5,032 bases of DNA from Candidatus Zhuqueibacterota bacterium RBG_16_48_16 (GTDB lineage Bacteria; Zhuqueibacterota; Zhuqueibacteria; Residuimicrobiales; Sediminimicrobiaceae), in contig METF01000119.1 of assembly GCA_001771235.1 (NCBI GenBank), positions 6,592-11,623 of the forward strand. Reading direction: 5' to 3'. Of this stretch, positions 1 through 5,032 are shown piece after piece (the stretch's first letter is position 1; each line of letters begins with the position of its first letter). Below the pieces are notes generated by a model. The model saw nothing but the letters and a program-made list of their open reading frames with translations. It was not told the DNA's origin and did not search any database. Made by a program: the position numbers and the translations under genes.

Positions 1-274
1 AGCGCCATTCCGGAGGCAAAAGACCACCTGCCGGGGTAATGCCGATGACCAGAGCGTTCGGTTTAAGGGACTCCGCCTCCTGCAAGCTGCCGACAACGGG
101 AATGTCCCCTCCGACGCCGAACAGCTCTTCCGCCTTGCGGCCAACATGGGCAGAATCCAGGATGGCGACCACACTCTCCGGACGGTATCGAAGCAATCCG
201 GCGGCCATCTTGGCCGGTGTCGGGTGGGACTGGCCTTCGGTGAGCAGCAGGTATCTTGGGTTGGCTGGTAACAT
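1..274 (-). CDS. DUF1611 family protein, N-terminal part (partial)
   Basis: The gene starts at the ATG at 274-272 and runs off the left edge, leaving 91 complete codons. The visible protein begins MLPANPRYLLLTEGQ and continues with a Rossmann-like alternation: strand at residues 7-12, helix at 20-30 ending RYRPE, strand VVAILD at 35-40, HVGRKAEELFGVGGDIPVV at 43-61, and strand ALVIGITPAGG at 74-84 followed by LPPEW. This pattern is typical of the N-terminal domain of DUF1611 proteins. Their larger C-terminal P-loop domain would lie outside the window. Some DUF1611 members (DgcN) act in D-glutamate catabolism, but that role cannot be assigned here. No clear Shine-Dalgarno precedes the ATG. The reading frame stays open upstream to a stop codon near 340, with only TTG or CTG as other possible starts, and the family normally begins just before the RYLLL strand, so this ATG is preferred. 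A 368-base gap separates it from the upstream operon, so it is probably a separate transcription unit. Confidence 0.82.
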   Translation of the reverse strand, partial: MLPANPRYLLLTEGQSHPTPAKMAAGLLRYRPESVVAILDSAHVGRKAEELFGVGGDIPVVGSLQEAESLKPNALVIGITPAGGLLPPEWR

Positions 275-320
275 AGACTGTGACCGATGTTGCGGTAAGC
301 TGAGTGTCTTATTAAGAAGC

Positions 321-380
321 AGGATTAAAATCAAATGTTAAAGATCAAATATAAAAATGACAGAGCAAAATGCAAAATTA
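321..380. repeat. A-rich quasi-repeat with a short tandem duplication
   Basis: This AT-rich tract contains TTAAAATCAAATG at 325-337 followed directly by TTAAAGATCAAAT at 338-350. These are near-identical units differing by a one-base insertion. Looser echoes follow at about 360-380 (GCAAAATG, then GCAAAATT). There is no coding signal. It may be a degenerate dispersed intergenic repeat, but only the local duplication is directly visible. Confidence 0.4.
348..375 (-). promoter_or_regulatory. weak candidate sigma70 promoter for the DUF1611 gene
   Basis: On the minus strand, TTGCAT at 375-370 is separated by 16 bases from TATATT at 353-348. This would start transcription near 341 and leave a leader of about 67 bases before the ATG at 274. 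The surrounding DNA is so AT-rich that matches of this quality occur by chance, so this is only the best of several weak candidates. Confidence 0.22.
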
Positions 381-410
381 TCTTTTTAACCTGCATTATT
401 CATGAATTTT

Positions 411-560
411 TGCCACGAAGGCGCCAAGTCACAAAGCATCACAAAGTTATTTGGCAAAGTTGTCTAAAACCGTATTTTTGTACCGATTCATCACCGTCGC
501 AAGGCAAACTAAATGTTGTCTCAGTTTTGTGTAGCTTAGTGCCTTTGGGACTTTGTGGCA
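411..560. repeat. long inverted-repeat element with octamer-patterned arms (copy 1)
   Basis: The left arm at 411-436 (plus strand) and the right arm at 535-560 (read on the minus strand) both start TGCCAC. Both then show AAG exactly every eight bases, with C at the second and fourth position of each octamer (unit NCNCNAAG, three times). A fourth, looser octamer follows after a two-base spacer: TCACAAAG at 439-446 in the left arm and ACACAAAA at 532-525 in the right arm. About 98 bases separate the two core arms, with no gene in the core. The same arm pattern occurs in the element at 3854-3927. It is probably a dispersed intergenic palindromic repeat. It lies downstream of the hydrolase operon and upstream of the DUF1611 gene. 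Confidence 0.7.
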
Positions 561-642
561 ATGAATTATTCAGATTAAGCGTAGTCAAAGAAAGGGCAAA
601 ACGATTTAGGACAAAATTATTAAAGAGAGGTTTTGCGGCGAG

Positions 643-1461
643 CTAAATTTCCACCTTCAACGGCCCTTTCAGGGCGAAGGCGAAAATCAAAGAGAGGATG
701 AAAAACGCCACAAGCCAGTGGATGGATATCCCCAGAATGCGATTGTGACGGTGGGGGTATTTGATTTGGATCGATTGGAAAGGGGAACCGGGGGAAAGGG
801 GCTTTTCGGCGGGATTGAGGAGAACGCTCAAAAATCCGGGGGACGCTTTCTGTGGGGCGATTTTTTGCAGCCGGTCGCCGACCAGCAGGATTTTTTGTTC
901 TTCCCGATCCTGGCAAACGAGTGTGATGGTCGACGCGCCGGAACCGGTCGCGCGCAGCCGCCAATCGATTTCGTTCCGCTGTGCAATTCTCAGCGGCGGC
1001 GTTTCCACCGTAACGCCGGCGGGCACGCGGATGGACACCTTGTCCAGCAGCGCCTGATCGACGAGCGCGGCTGAGACGATAAAGGAAGCGCCGGATTCAA
1101 TGCCCCGGTAATTGTAACGAAAATTCAGATTGACAAGGATCAAAACCACCGGCACAAAGAGAAAAATCACGGGCAAAAACGCATACCGCATATAGATGGC
1201 ATTGAATCTCAGGATTTTTCCCAGCGCCCGCAGAATGATCCGGGGACTGTCCTTATAAAGCCGAATTTCCAGGATATACGCCTTGACTTTGTCCTTGGCG
1301 GCCTTGATCTTTTTCTGGTTGGACGTATAGCGAAAAATAATCAGCATCACAAGTCCGGTGACAGCCGAGCTGACGAAAAGTCCGGCGCCAACGGAAAGAT
1401 AATCCAGGAAGGAAAAAAGTCCGTTCAGAATGTTATTTATGATATTGGCCACAGCGACCAT
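643..1461 (-). CDS. three-helix membrane protein with periplasmic beta-rich domain, Oxa1/EMC3-like architecture
   Basis: This 272-residue membrane protein is not confidently assigned to a named family. It has an amphipathic N-terminal stretch (residues about 5-20). A first membrane helix (about 22-44, ending IIFRY) follows, then a lysine/arginine-rich helical segment (46-90, beginning SNQKKIKAAKDKVKAYILE). A second membrane helix (about 93-113) leads to a soluble domain of about 130 residues that looks beta-rich (ALLDKVSIRVPAGVTVETPP, 137-156). A final helix (about 246-266) closes the protein. The basic segment between helices 1 and 2 should be cytoplasmic, giving an outside N terminus and an extracytoplasmic domain. 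An amphipathic helix, a transmembrane helix, a cytoplasmic charged hairpin and a second transmembrane helix also describe YidC/Oxa1/EMC3 insertases, so a distant relation is plausible but unproven. The start is supported by GGAG at 1470-1467, five bases before the ATG. It is the last gene of the operon, 34 bases after the small gene. No clear terminator follows it. Confidence 0.82.
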   Translation of the reverse strand: MVAVANIINNILNGLFSFLDYLSVGAGLFVSSAVTGLVMLIIFRYTSNQKKIKAAKDKVKAYILEIRLYKDSPRIILRALGKILRFNAIYMRYAFLPVIFLFVPVVLILVNLNFRYNYRGIESGASFIVSAALVDQALLDKVSIRVPAGVTVETPPLRIAQRNEIDWRLRATGSGASTITLVCQDREEQKILLVGDRLQKIAPQKASPGFLSVLLNPAEKPLSPGSPFQSIQIKYPHRHNRILGISIHWLVAFFILSLIFAFALKGPLKVEI

Positions 1462-1466
1462 TTAGA

Positions 1467-1470
1467 CTCC
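1467..1470 (-). promoter_or_regulatory. Shine-Dalgarno of the Oxa1-like membrane protein gene
   Basis: GGAG on the minus strand lies five bases before the ATG at 1461-1459. It fixes that start and shows that this gene has its own ribosome loading site, although only 34 bases separate it from the preceding gene. Confidence 0.65.
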
Positions 1471-1495
1471 GGTAAAAACGTATCGTATCAAAAAC

Positions 1496-1687
1496 TCAGG
1501 CGATGTAACCCAGCCCTTTCAGCTTTTCCTTAAGCTCTTCGGCGTCCCCGGCCTCTTCGAGCTGCATAATGGCCGATTCCAGTGTATGCGAAATAAACTC
1601 TTCGACCGAGGCATAGCCAGCCACCTCGGCGTACTTTTTCGCTTTCTCAACCAGGTCTTTGTCCAGCTTGATTTTTGCCGTTGCCAT
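1496..1687 (-). CDS. small ribbon-helix-helix-like protein (63 aa)
   Basis: The predicted fold is one short basic strand (TAKIKLD, residues 3-9), a first helix (KDLVEKAKKYAEVAGY, 10-25) and a second helix starting SVEEFISHTLESAI (27-40). This order and length fit the ribbon-helix-helix (MetJ/Arc/CopG) fold, which usually forms dimers that bind DNA through the strand. An acidic linker (LEEAGDAEELKEK, 43-55) and a short tail ending LGYIA follow. It could be an autoregulator of this operon, or a dimeric adaptor that has lost DNA binding. Its position between two membrane-associated proteins gives no antitoxin-like context, since no toxin gene is adjacent. The start is well supported by an AAGGAG motif five bases upstream. 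The gene begins nine bases after the hydrolase stop codon, so the two are almost certainly co-transcribed. The specific function is unknown. Confidence 0.8.
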   Translation of the reverse strand: MATAKIKLDKDLVEKAKKYAEVAGYASVEEFISHTLESAIMQLEEAGDAEELKEKLKGLGYIA

Positions 1688-1692
1688 TCTCT

Positions 1693-1698
1693 CTCCTT
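1693..1698 (-). promoter_or_regulatory. Shine-Dalgarno overlapping the upstream stop codon
   Basis: AAGGAG on the minus strand lies five bases before the ATG of the small gene. Its first two bases are also the last two of the TAA stop (1699-1697) of the hydrolase gene. A ribosome terminating on the hydrolase therefore sits on the initiation site of the small gene, which favours translational coupling and fixes this start. Confidence 0.75.
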
Positions 1699-3802
1699 AT
1701 TTTTCGTCAATGCTCATTGCCATTACTTTTCCATCCATATAAGAAGGAATTTTCTGTCCGAAAAGATCGAGCACGGTGGGGGCGATATCCATAATGGTGA
1801 GGTCGCCCTCCCTGATTTTTTTGTTACAGAAAAATATACCGGGCACGGTTTTCGGATCCATACAATGATCGCCGCCCCAGGCTTTGGTGTTATCGGTAAA
1901 TAAATCTTCCATCACCGTGCCGGTGACGGAGGCCCACGAGGCTCGGTAGCCGGGTTTGTAGCCGACGATCAAATCGGGCGCGTTTTTCACATAAGGGCCG
2001 TTCATCACTGTGGCCGAATCATACACCTTGTTAATGGCATTCTCCGCTCTTTCGGGATCGCGCAGCGTCTCCAGCTTTTCAGCGATCTCGTTCTTTAAAC
2101 GAACAGCCTCTTCCGGCGCAACGATCCCTTTTCCCTCCCGTCCTTTTCGGTTGATGAAAATGCCCGCCAGCCCCAGCGCATAAGCTTTCGTCTGCGACCA
2201 TTCCACGCCCTCGAACCATTCGCCGCCGTTGCCATCCTTTTGCAGAACCAGGTAGCCGTTGTCATAAAGCCAGCGATTGAGATTGACGCCTCTTTTAAAG
2301 GGCTTGAAACCGTGATCGGACATGACCATCAAAACCGTGTCGTCTCCCATTTTTTCCAGGGTTCGCCCGACGAGGTCGTCGCATTTTTTATAGAGATTGC
2401 GGATTTCGTCCTTGTACAGCACCTTTTCCCGGTCACGATTGGCCGGATGATCTTCGTGCAGGTAGCGGATGAAGGTATGTTGAATCCGGTCGGTCGCATC
2501 AAAAACGATGGCCAGCAGACCCTGGTCGAGGTTTTCAATGGCATCGAAAAACATGCGCTCGCGCTCGGCATGGATATCCCAGGTTTGCTGCAAAAAATCT
2601 TTCTCGTCGATGACCCGCTCGTTCAAGGCCCAGGTATCTTCGGCCAGTCCCAGGGTGGCGAACGGACCCATTTTTTTTGCCAGGTAGGTCGAATAATAAG
2701 CGGGCGTCGATATGGGCAGGGCCGGCTTTTCCGGATCGATGTTGATGGGAGTGACGTACATTTCAAACTCGGGTTCGAGCTGCTTGAGCAGAAAGCGGCA
2801 CAAACCGGTTATTTTCCCTCCGGCTCCGGTGCGAAAAGTCACCTTGACCCAATCGGTATATTTACCCAGCTCCAGGGGATGTTTTTGCCGGTCGATCTCC
2901 AGAACCGCCTGGCCCGGTTTTCCGTTCCGGCTCACTTTAAAGGAGAGCCGAATCTGATCATGTGCTTTGGTCATGGGATTCGGCGGGCCGGGCAAATAGC
3001 TGCAAAAGGCACCGTTTTTCTTTTCGACAGAGATTTGCGTTCCGCCCGTGTGTTGTCCCCGCTGCTGATTCGTAGAATAGAACGTAAAGGAGCCCTGGGT
3101 GCCGCGGATATCCGGCACGCACATGGCCGAAAGCAGCAGCGCTTTGGATTTTTCCGGCGGAAAGGTAATGGGCACGCGCAAGATATTGGCAAAGATGCCC
3201 TTGTCCGCAAGGATATTCCAAAAAGCCACACTGCGCCGCAACAGCTTTAACGCAGGCTTGCCGACGGGTATCTCGTATTTCCCAAAATGAATCACTCTGG
3301 CGACATTGCCGATCAAAGCCGAGGACAGCTCGGGCAGATAGGATTTCCAGTGGGGTGTGAGAAAATCGAATATGTTATGCTTGCCGGGATTGGTGCCGGT
3401 TTGAAAGGAAGACCAGGCTACCGGAGATATGGAAGGAAAGGTCGTCGCCAGCGGCGCGAAATGGCCCTGTTCCCGCAATCTTTTAAAATTGGGCAGCTCT
3501 CCCTGGCTCATAAATCCACCCGTCAATTCCGGGTCGAGGCCGTCCAGACCCAGGATGATGACCCTTTTGACTTTGGCGTTCTTGTAGGCGTTCTTGCCCC
3601 GCGCTCTTTTCCACAGGTAGCGCAACGGCCAGGAGATGAGGTTGACTATTGCCAGGAAAAATGCCACGAACAGCATGAAGAATGAGCTGAGAACAGCGAA
3701 ACCGGCGCCCGGCCCGATATAGGCAAAGGCCCGGTCGGCGAGCGGAAAGAGCGCCAGAATGAAAAACAGGGCTAGCAAAAGACGTGAAAAGTTTGGCTTC
3801 AT
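1697..3802 (-). CDS. membrane-anchored alkaline-phosphatase-superfamily hydrolase (type I phosphodiesterase/nucleotide pyrophosphatase, COG3379-like)
   Basis: This 701-residue enzyme has the alkaline-phosphatase fold and is predicted to hydrolyse or transfer a phosphate ester or diester. The substrate is unknown. The metal-site residues expected for the superfamily are all visible: D87 in ILGLDGLD, the probable nucleophile S126 in FPSISPVAWSSFQTG, D438 and H442 in FDATDRIQH, D496-H497 in SDHGF, and H646 in GGDH. Further family hallmarks are NPGKHNIFDF (138-147), PDIRGTQGSF (230-239), MYVTPINIDPE (348-358) and the C-terminal MDIAPTVLDLFG (671-682). A large insertion, about 225-375, probably forms a cap. 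The N terminus has a signal-like hydrophobic stretch (8-27), then YIGPGAG and a second membrane helix (about 33-58) followed by basic residues (RYLWKRARGK). Positive charges on both ends suggest a cytoplasmic catalytic domain. It is the first gene of a three-gene operon, with a good promoter just upstream. No strong Shine-Dalgarno precedes the ATG; this start is chosen because it yields the whole hydrophobic N terminus. Confidence 0.93.
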   Translation of the reverse strand: MKPNFSRLLLALFFILALFPLADRAFAYIGPGAGFAVLSSFFMLFVAFFLAIVNLISWPLRYLWKRARGKNAYKNAKVKRVIILGLDGLDPELTGGFMSQGELPNFKRLREQGHFAPLATTFPSISPVAWSSFQTGTNPGKHNIFDFLTPHWKSYLPELSSALIGNVARVIHFGKYEIPVGKPALKLLRRSVAFWNILADKGIFANILRVPITFPPEKSKALLLSAMCVPDIRGTQGSFTFYSTNQQRGQHTGGTQISVEKKNGAFCSYLPGPPNPMTKAHDQIRLSFKVSRNGKPGQAVLEIDRQKHPLELGKYTDWVKVTFRTGAGGKITGLCRFLLKQLEPEFEMYVTPINIDPEKPALPISTPAYYSTYLAKKMGPFATLGLAEDTWALNERVIDEKDFLQQTWDIHAERERMFFDAIENLDQGLLAIVFDATDRIQHTFIRYLHEDHPANRDREKVLYKDEIRNLYKKCDDLVGRTLEKMGDDTVLMVMSDHGFKPFKRGVNLNRWLYDNGYLVLQKDGNGGEWFEGVEWSQTKAYALGLAGIFINRKGREGKGIVAPEEAVRLKNEIAEKLETLRDPERAENAINKVYDSATVMNGPYVKNAPDLIVGYKPGYRASWASVTGTVMEDLFTDNTKAWGGDHCMDPKTVPGIFFCNKKIREGDLTIMDIAPTVLDLFGQKIPSYMDGKVMAMSIDEK

Positions 3803-3816
3803 ATTTTTATATTCTT

Positions 3817-3844
3817 TCTATAACAAGCAAAGAAATACTGTCAA
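3817..3844 (-). promoter_or_regulatory. sigma70-type promoter for the three-gene operon, with extended -10
   Basis: On the minus strand a perfect TTGACA at 3844-3839 is followed, after a 16-base spacer, by TATAGA at 3822-3817. The bases TGT just before the -10 box add a TG extended -10 motif. Initiation would fall near 3811-3809, leaving a leader of only about 7-9 bases before the ATG at 3802. That leader has no room for a Shine-Dalgarno site, consistent with the lack of a strong one in the sequence. Confidence 0.65.
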
Positions 3845-3853
3845 ATCTTTAAA

Positions 3854-3927
3854 TGCCACAAAGACACGAAGGCTCAAAGTATCACAAAAAATTGAAATTC
3901 CCTTTGTGGCTTTGAGTCTTGGTGGCA
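3854..3927. repeat. hairpin-forming inverted repeat with octamer-patterned arms (copy 2)
   Basis: The left arm at 3854-3879 and the reverse complement of 3902-3927 match at 21 of 26 positions, with a 22-base loop. Both arms start TGCCAC and carry AAG every eight bases, with C at the second and fourth positions of each octamer, exactly as in the arms of the element at 411-560. A fourth loose octamer, TCACAAAA, lies at 3882-3889. The five stem mismatches fall only on the variable positions of the octamers. The element sits ten bases upstream of the -35 box of the operon promoter. It is probably a dispersed intergenic repeat; a role in transcription is possible but not shown. Confidence 0.75.
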
Positions 3928-3944
3928 AAAAACTATGACGCTCA

Positions 3945-3968
3945 AACAGTCGCGAATTCTTGACTGTT
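3945..3968. promoter_or_regulatory. 24-base palindrome, candidate operator
   Basis: AACAGTC at 3945-3951 mirrors GACTGTT at 3962-3968, and the centre is the perfect palindrome GAATTC (3954-3959). Only the two dinucleotides between them fail to pair, so 20 of 24 bases obey the dyad. Length and symmetry resemble a site for a dimeric or tetrameric transcription factor. It lies about 100 bases upstream of the operon promoter and about 100 bases downstream of the YitT gene stop codon. It could instead be a weak hairpin terminator for the YitT gene, but no T-run follows it directly. Confidence 0.42.
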
Positions 3969-4069
3969 GCACAATACTGCCGAATGAAACAATATTATTC
4001 CTCACCCTGTAATGTACACCTAATCGTTACCGGCAAAAAAATATTCCCTTAAAACCGATCTCATAAAAT

Positions 4070-5029
4070 CTAAAACCTGGGGCGAAAGCCTTCTCCTAAA
4101 ACTTCATGGACGTTATTGACAATGACAAATGCCTTCGCATCGATGCGCTTGACATCTCTGACCAGTTGGGTGATCTCTTTTCGACTCAAGACGGTATAAA
4201 GCACCTGGCGTTTTTCACCGGAATACAAACCCGTCGCTTCCAATGCGGTCGCCCCACGGCTGAGATCGTGCATAATTACTTTACTGATTTCATCCGATTT
4301 TGCAGAAATGATAATGGCCGAGCGGGCGTAATCAAAGCCATCCAGGATCGCATCGATGATTCTGCTTGAGACAAAAAGAAGAAAAAAAGCATACAGAGTC
4401 AGCGAAAAAGCCGGCCTCTCCATCGCCAGATTTTTGAATTGAATCACCAGACCGGCAAGAGAGATGACCATGAAATCCACCACGACAATGGCCATTCCCG
4501 GCTTGGCACCCCATTTTTTCTGTGCGACGGCGGCAAAAATATCCGAGCCGCCGGTGGAGCCCCTGAATTTAAATATCACTCCCAATCCGATGCCCAGCAG
4601 CGCGCCGCCCACCAGGACGTTAAAAAGAAAATCCGTCTGTAAAAGATTGACGATGGCCGGGTGGTCATTGAGCCGGGCAAAACGGAGGCCGGGTATTTCT
4701 CCCCGCAGCAGATCGATAAAGAACGAGCTCATCGTAAATCCGAAAAAGGTCCGGACGCCGAATTGCCTGCCGAGCTCGCGCACTCCCCATAAGAACAGCG
4801 GAATGTTGAGCAACCACATAACCAGTCCGACCGGGGCGCGCCCGCCGGTCAGATAGTAAATGGCCATCGATAAACCGCTGACGCCGCCGGGAACCACCCT
4901 GGCGTCGATGAGGAAGACGCCAATGCCAGCGGCCATGATAAAACTGCCGACCAGGATCACGGCAAAATCCTTGAAAATTCCTTTTTCATTCAGGCCATAT
5001 TTTTGAATAACATGACGCATTGTCTTCAT
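4070..5029 (-). CDS. YitT family membrane protein (DUF161 with C-terminal DUF2179)
   Basis: This 319-residue integral membrane protein has an N-terminal membrane region with hydrophobic helices at roughly 22-40, 67-86, 93-108, 135-153, 178-198 and 206-222. The last, DUF2179 domain of about 85 residues (228-312) is probably cytoplasmic. Family signatures are VVPGGVSGLSM (45-55) soon after the first helix and FRGSTGGSDIFAAV (155-168). The C-terminal domain shows SAIIISAKSDEISKVIMHDL (237-256), RGATALEATGLYSG (258-271) and FVIVNNVHEVLGEGF (301-315). The length fits the family. YitT proteins are widespread, but their transported or sensed ligand is not established; the DUF2179 domain suggests regulation by a small ligand. 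The chosen ATG at 5029 is three bases from the window edge, so no ribosome site can be seen. M4 is another possible start, and a longer upstream extension cannot be excluded. A gap of 267 bases with its own promoter separates it from the hydrolase operon, so joint function is not implied. Confidence 0.93.
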   Translation of the reverse strand: MKTMRHVIQKYGLNEKGIFKDFAVILVGSFIMAAGIGVFLIDARVVPGGVSGLSMAIYYLTGGRAPVGLVMWLLNIPLFLWGVRELGRQFGVRTFFGFTMSSFFIDLLRGEIPGLRFARLNDHPAIVNLLQTDFLFNVLVGGALLGIGLGVIFKFRGSTGGSDIFAAVAQKKWGAKPGMAIVVVDFMVISLAGLVIQFKNLAMERPAFSLTLYAFFLLFVSSRIIDAILDGFDYARSAIIISAKSDEISKVIMHDLSRGATALEATGLYSGEKRQVLYTVLSRKEITQLVRDVKRIDAKAFVIVNNVHEVLGEGFRPRF

Positions 5030-5032
5030 ACT

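Noticed and set aside
453..521. Short direct similarity: GGCAAAGTTGTCT at 453-465 and GGCAAACT...TTGTCT at 503-521
   Set aside because: The match requires a six-base insertion and covers about a dozen bases of AT-rich sequence, so chance is sufficient.
411..560. CRISPR array or tandem repeat
   Set aside because: The arms are inverted rather than direct, there are only two per element, and there are no regular spacers or cas genes.
563..642. Rho-independent terminator after the operon
   Set aside because: On the minus strand no GC-rich stem followed by a T-run is visible below 643. Termination may be Rho-dependent or occur within the 411-560 repeat, but the sequence does not show it.
335..646. 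Open frame of 103 codons on the plus strand in the intergenic gap
   Set aside because: It runs through both arms of the inverted repeat, has no Shine-Dalgarno and translates to a low-complexity basic and cysteine-containing sequence with no domain. It looks like a chance frame.
620..964. Minus-strand open frame of 114 codons overlapping the membrane protein gene
   Set aside because: It is in another frame of the same strand, rich in Arg/Pro, and has no ribosome site. The 272-residue frame has clear membrane helices and a good start.
1496..1687. Antitoxin of a toxin-antitoxin pair
   Set aside because: The fold is RHH-like, but the adjacent genes are a large hydrolase and a membrane protein. 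No small toxin gene (RelE, PIN, MazF or similar) is next to it.
1586..1903. Plus-strand open frame of 105 codons across the small gene and the end of the hydrolase gene
   Set aside because: It is antisense to two well-supported genes and their shared stop/Shine-Dalgarno junction, with no domain seen.
2240..3250. Plus-strand open frame of 336 codons
   Set aside because: It lies wholly antisense to the hydrolase gene, whose motifs are unambiguous. It shows no recognisable domain and is explained by the codon bias of the real gene.
3287..3685. Plus-strand open frame of 132 codons
   Set aside because: It is antisense to the N-terminal part of the hydrolase and has no independent coding support.

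Overview
The window reads as an ordinary chromosomal stretch of a Gram-negative-type bacterium with mid-range GC. All five supported genes lie on the minus strand, so gene order runs from high to low coordinates. Gene content and the dispersed octamer-type intergenic repeats would fit an environmental Desulfobacterota-like (deltaproteobacterial) genome. That placement is a tentative inference, because no rRNA or marker gene is present. No tRNA, rRNA, transposase, CRISPR array or phage gene was seen.

Layout, right to left. (1) 5029-4070: a YitT-family multi-pass membrane protein with a C-terminal DUF2179 domain, nearly or fully complete at the window edge. (2) 4069-3803: a 267-base gap holding a 24-base near-perfect palindrome (3945-3968), a hairpin-forming repeat (3854-3927) and a good sigma70-type promoter (3817-3844) pointing at the next gene. 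(3) 3802-643: a compact three-gene operon. It encodes a membrane-anchored alkaline-phosphatase-superfamily hydrolase (type I phosphodiesterase/nucleotide pyrophosphatase fold, COG3379-like), a 63-residue ribbon-helix-helix-like protein whose Shine-Dalgarno overlaps the upstream stop codon, and a 272-residue three-helix membrane protein whose architecture recalls Oxa1/YidC/EMC3. (4) 642-275: a 368-base gap with an A-rich quasi-repeat and a second, larger copy of the hairpin repeat (411-560). (5) 274-1: the N-terminal 91 residues of a DUF1611-family protein, cut by the window edge.

The most interesting unit is the three-gene operon. The hydrolase keeps all the expected metal ligands, yet its two N-terminal hydrophobic segments and flanking basic residues suggest that the catalytic domain faces the cytoplasm. 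It is tightly linked to a small putative DNA- or protein-binding partner and to an Oxa1-like membrane protein with an extracytoplasmic beta-rich domain. This could be an envelope-associated phospho-headgroup or membrane-biogenesis module, but the substrate cannot be read from sequence. The second notable signal is non-coding: four repeat arms, in two inverted pairs, that share the same strict eight-base grammar.
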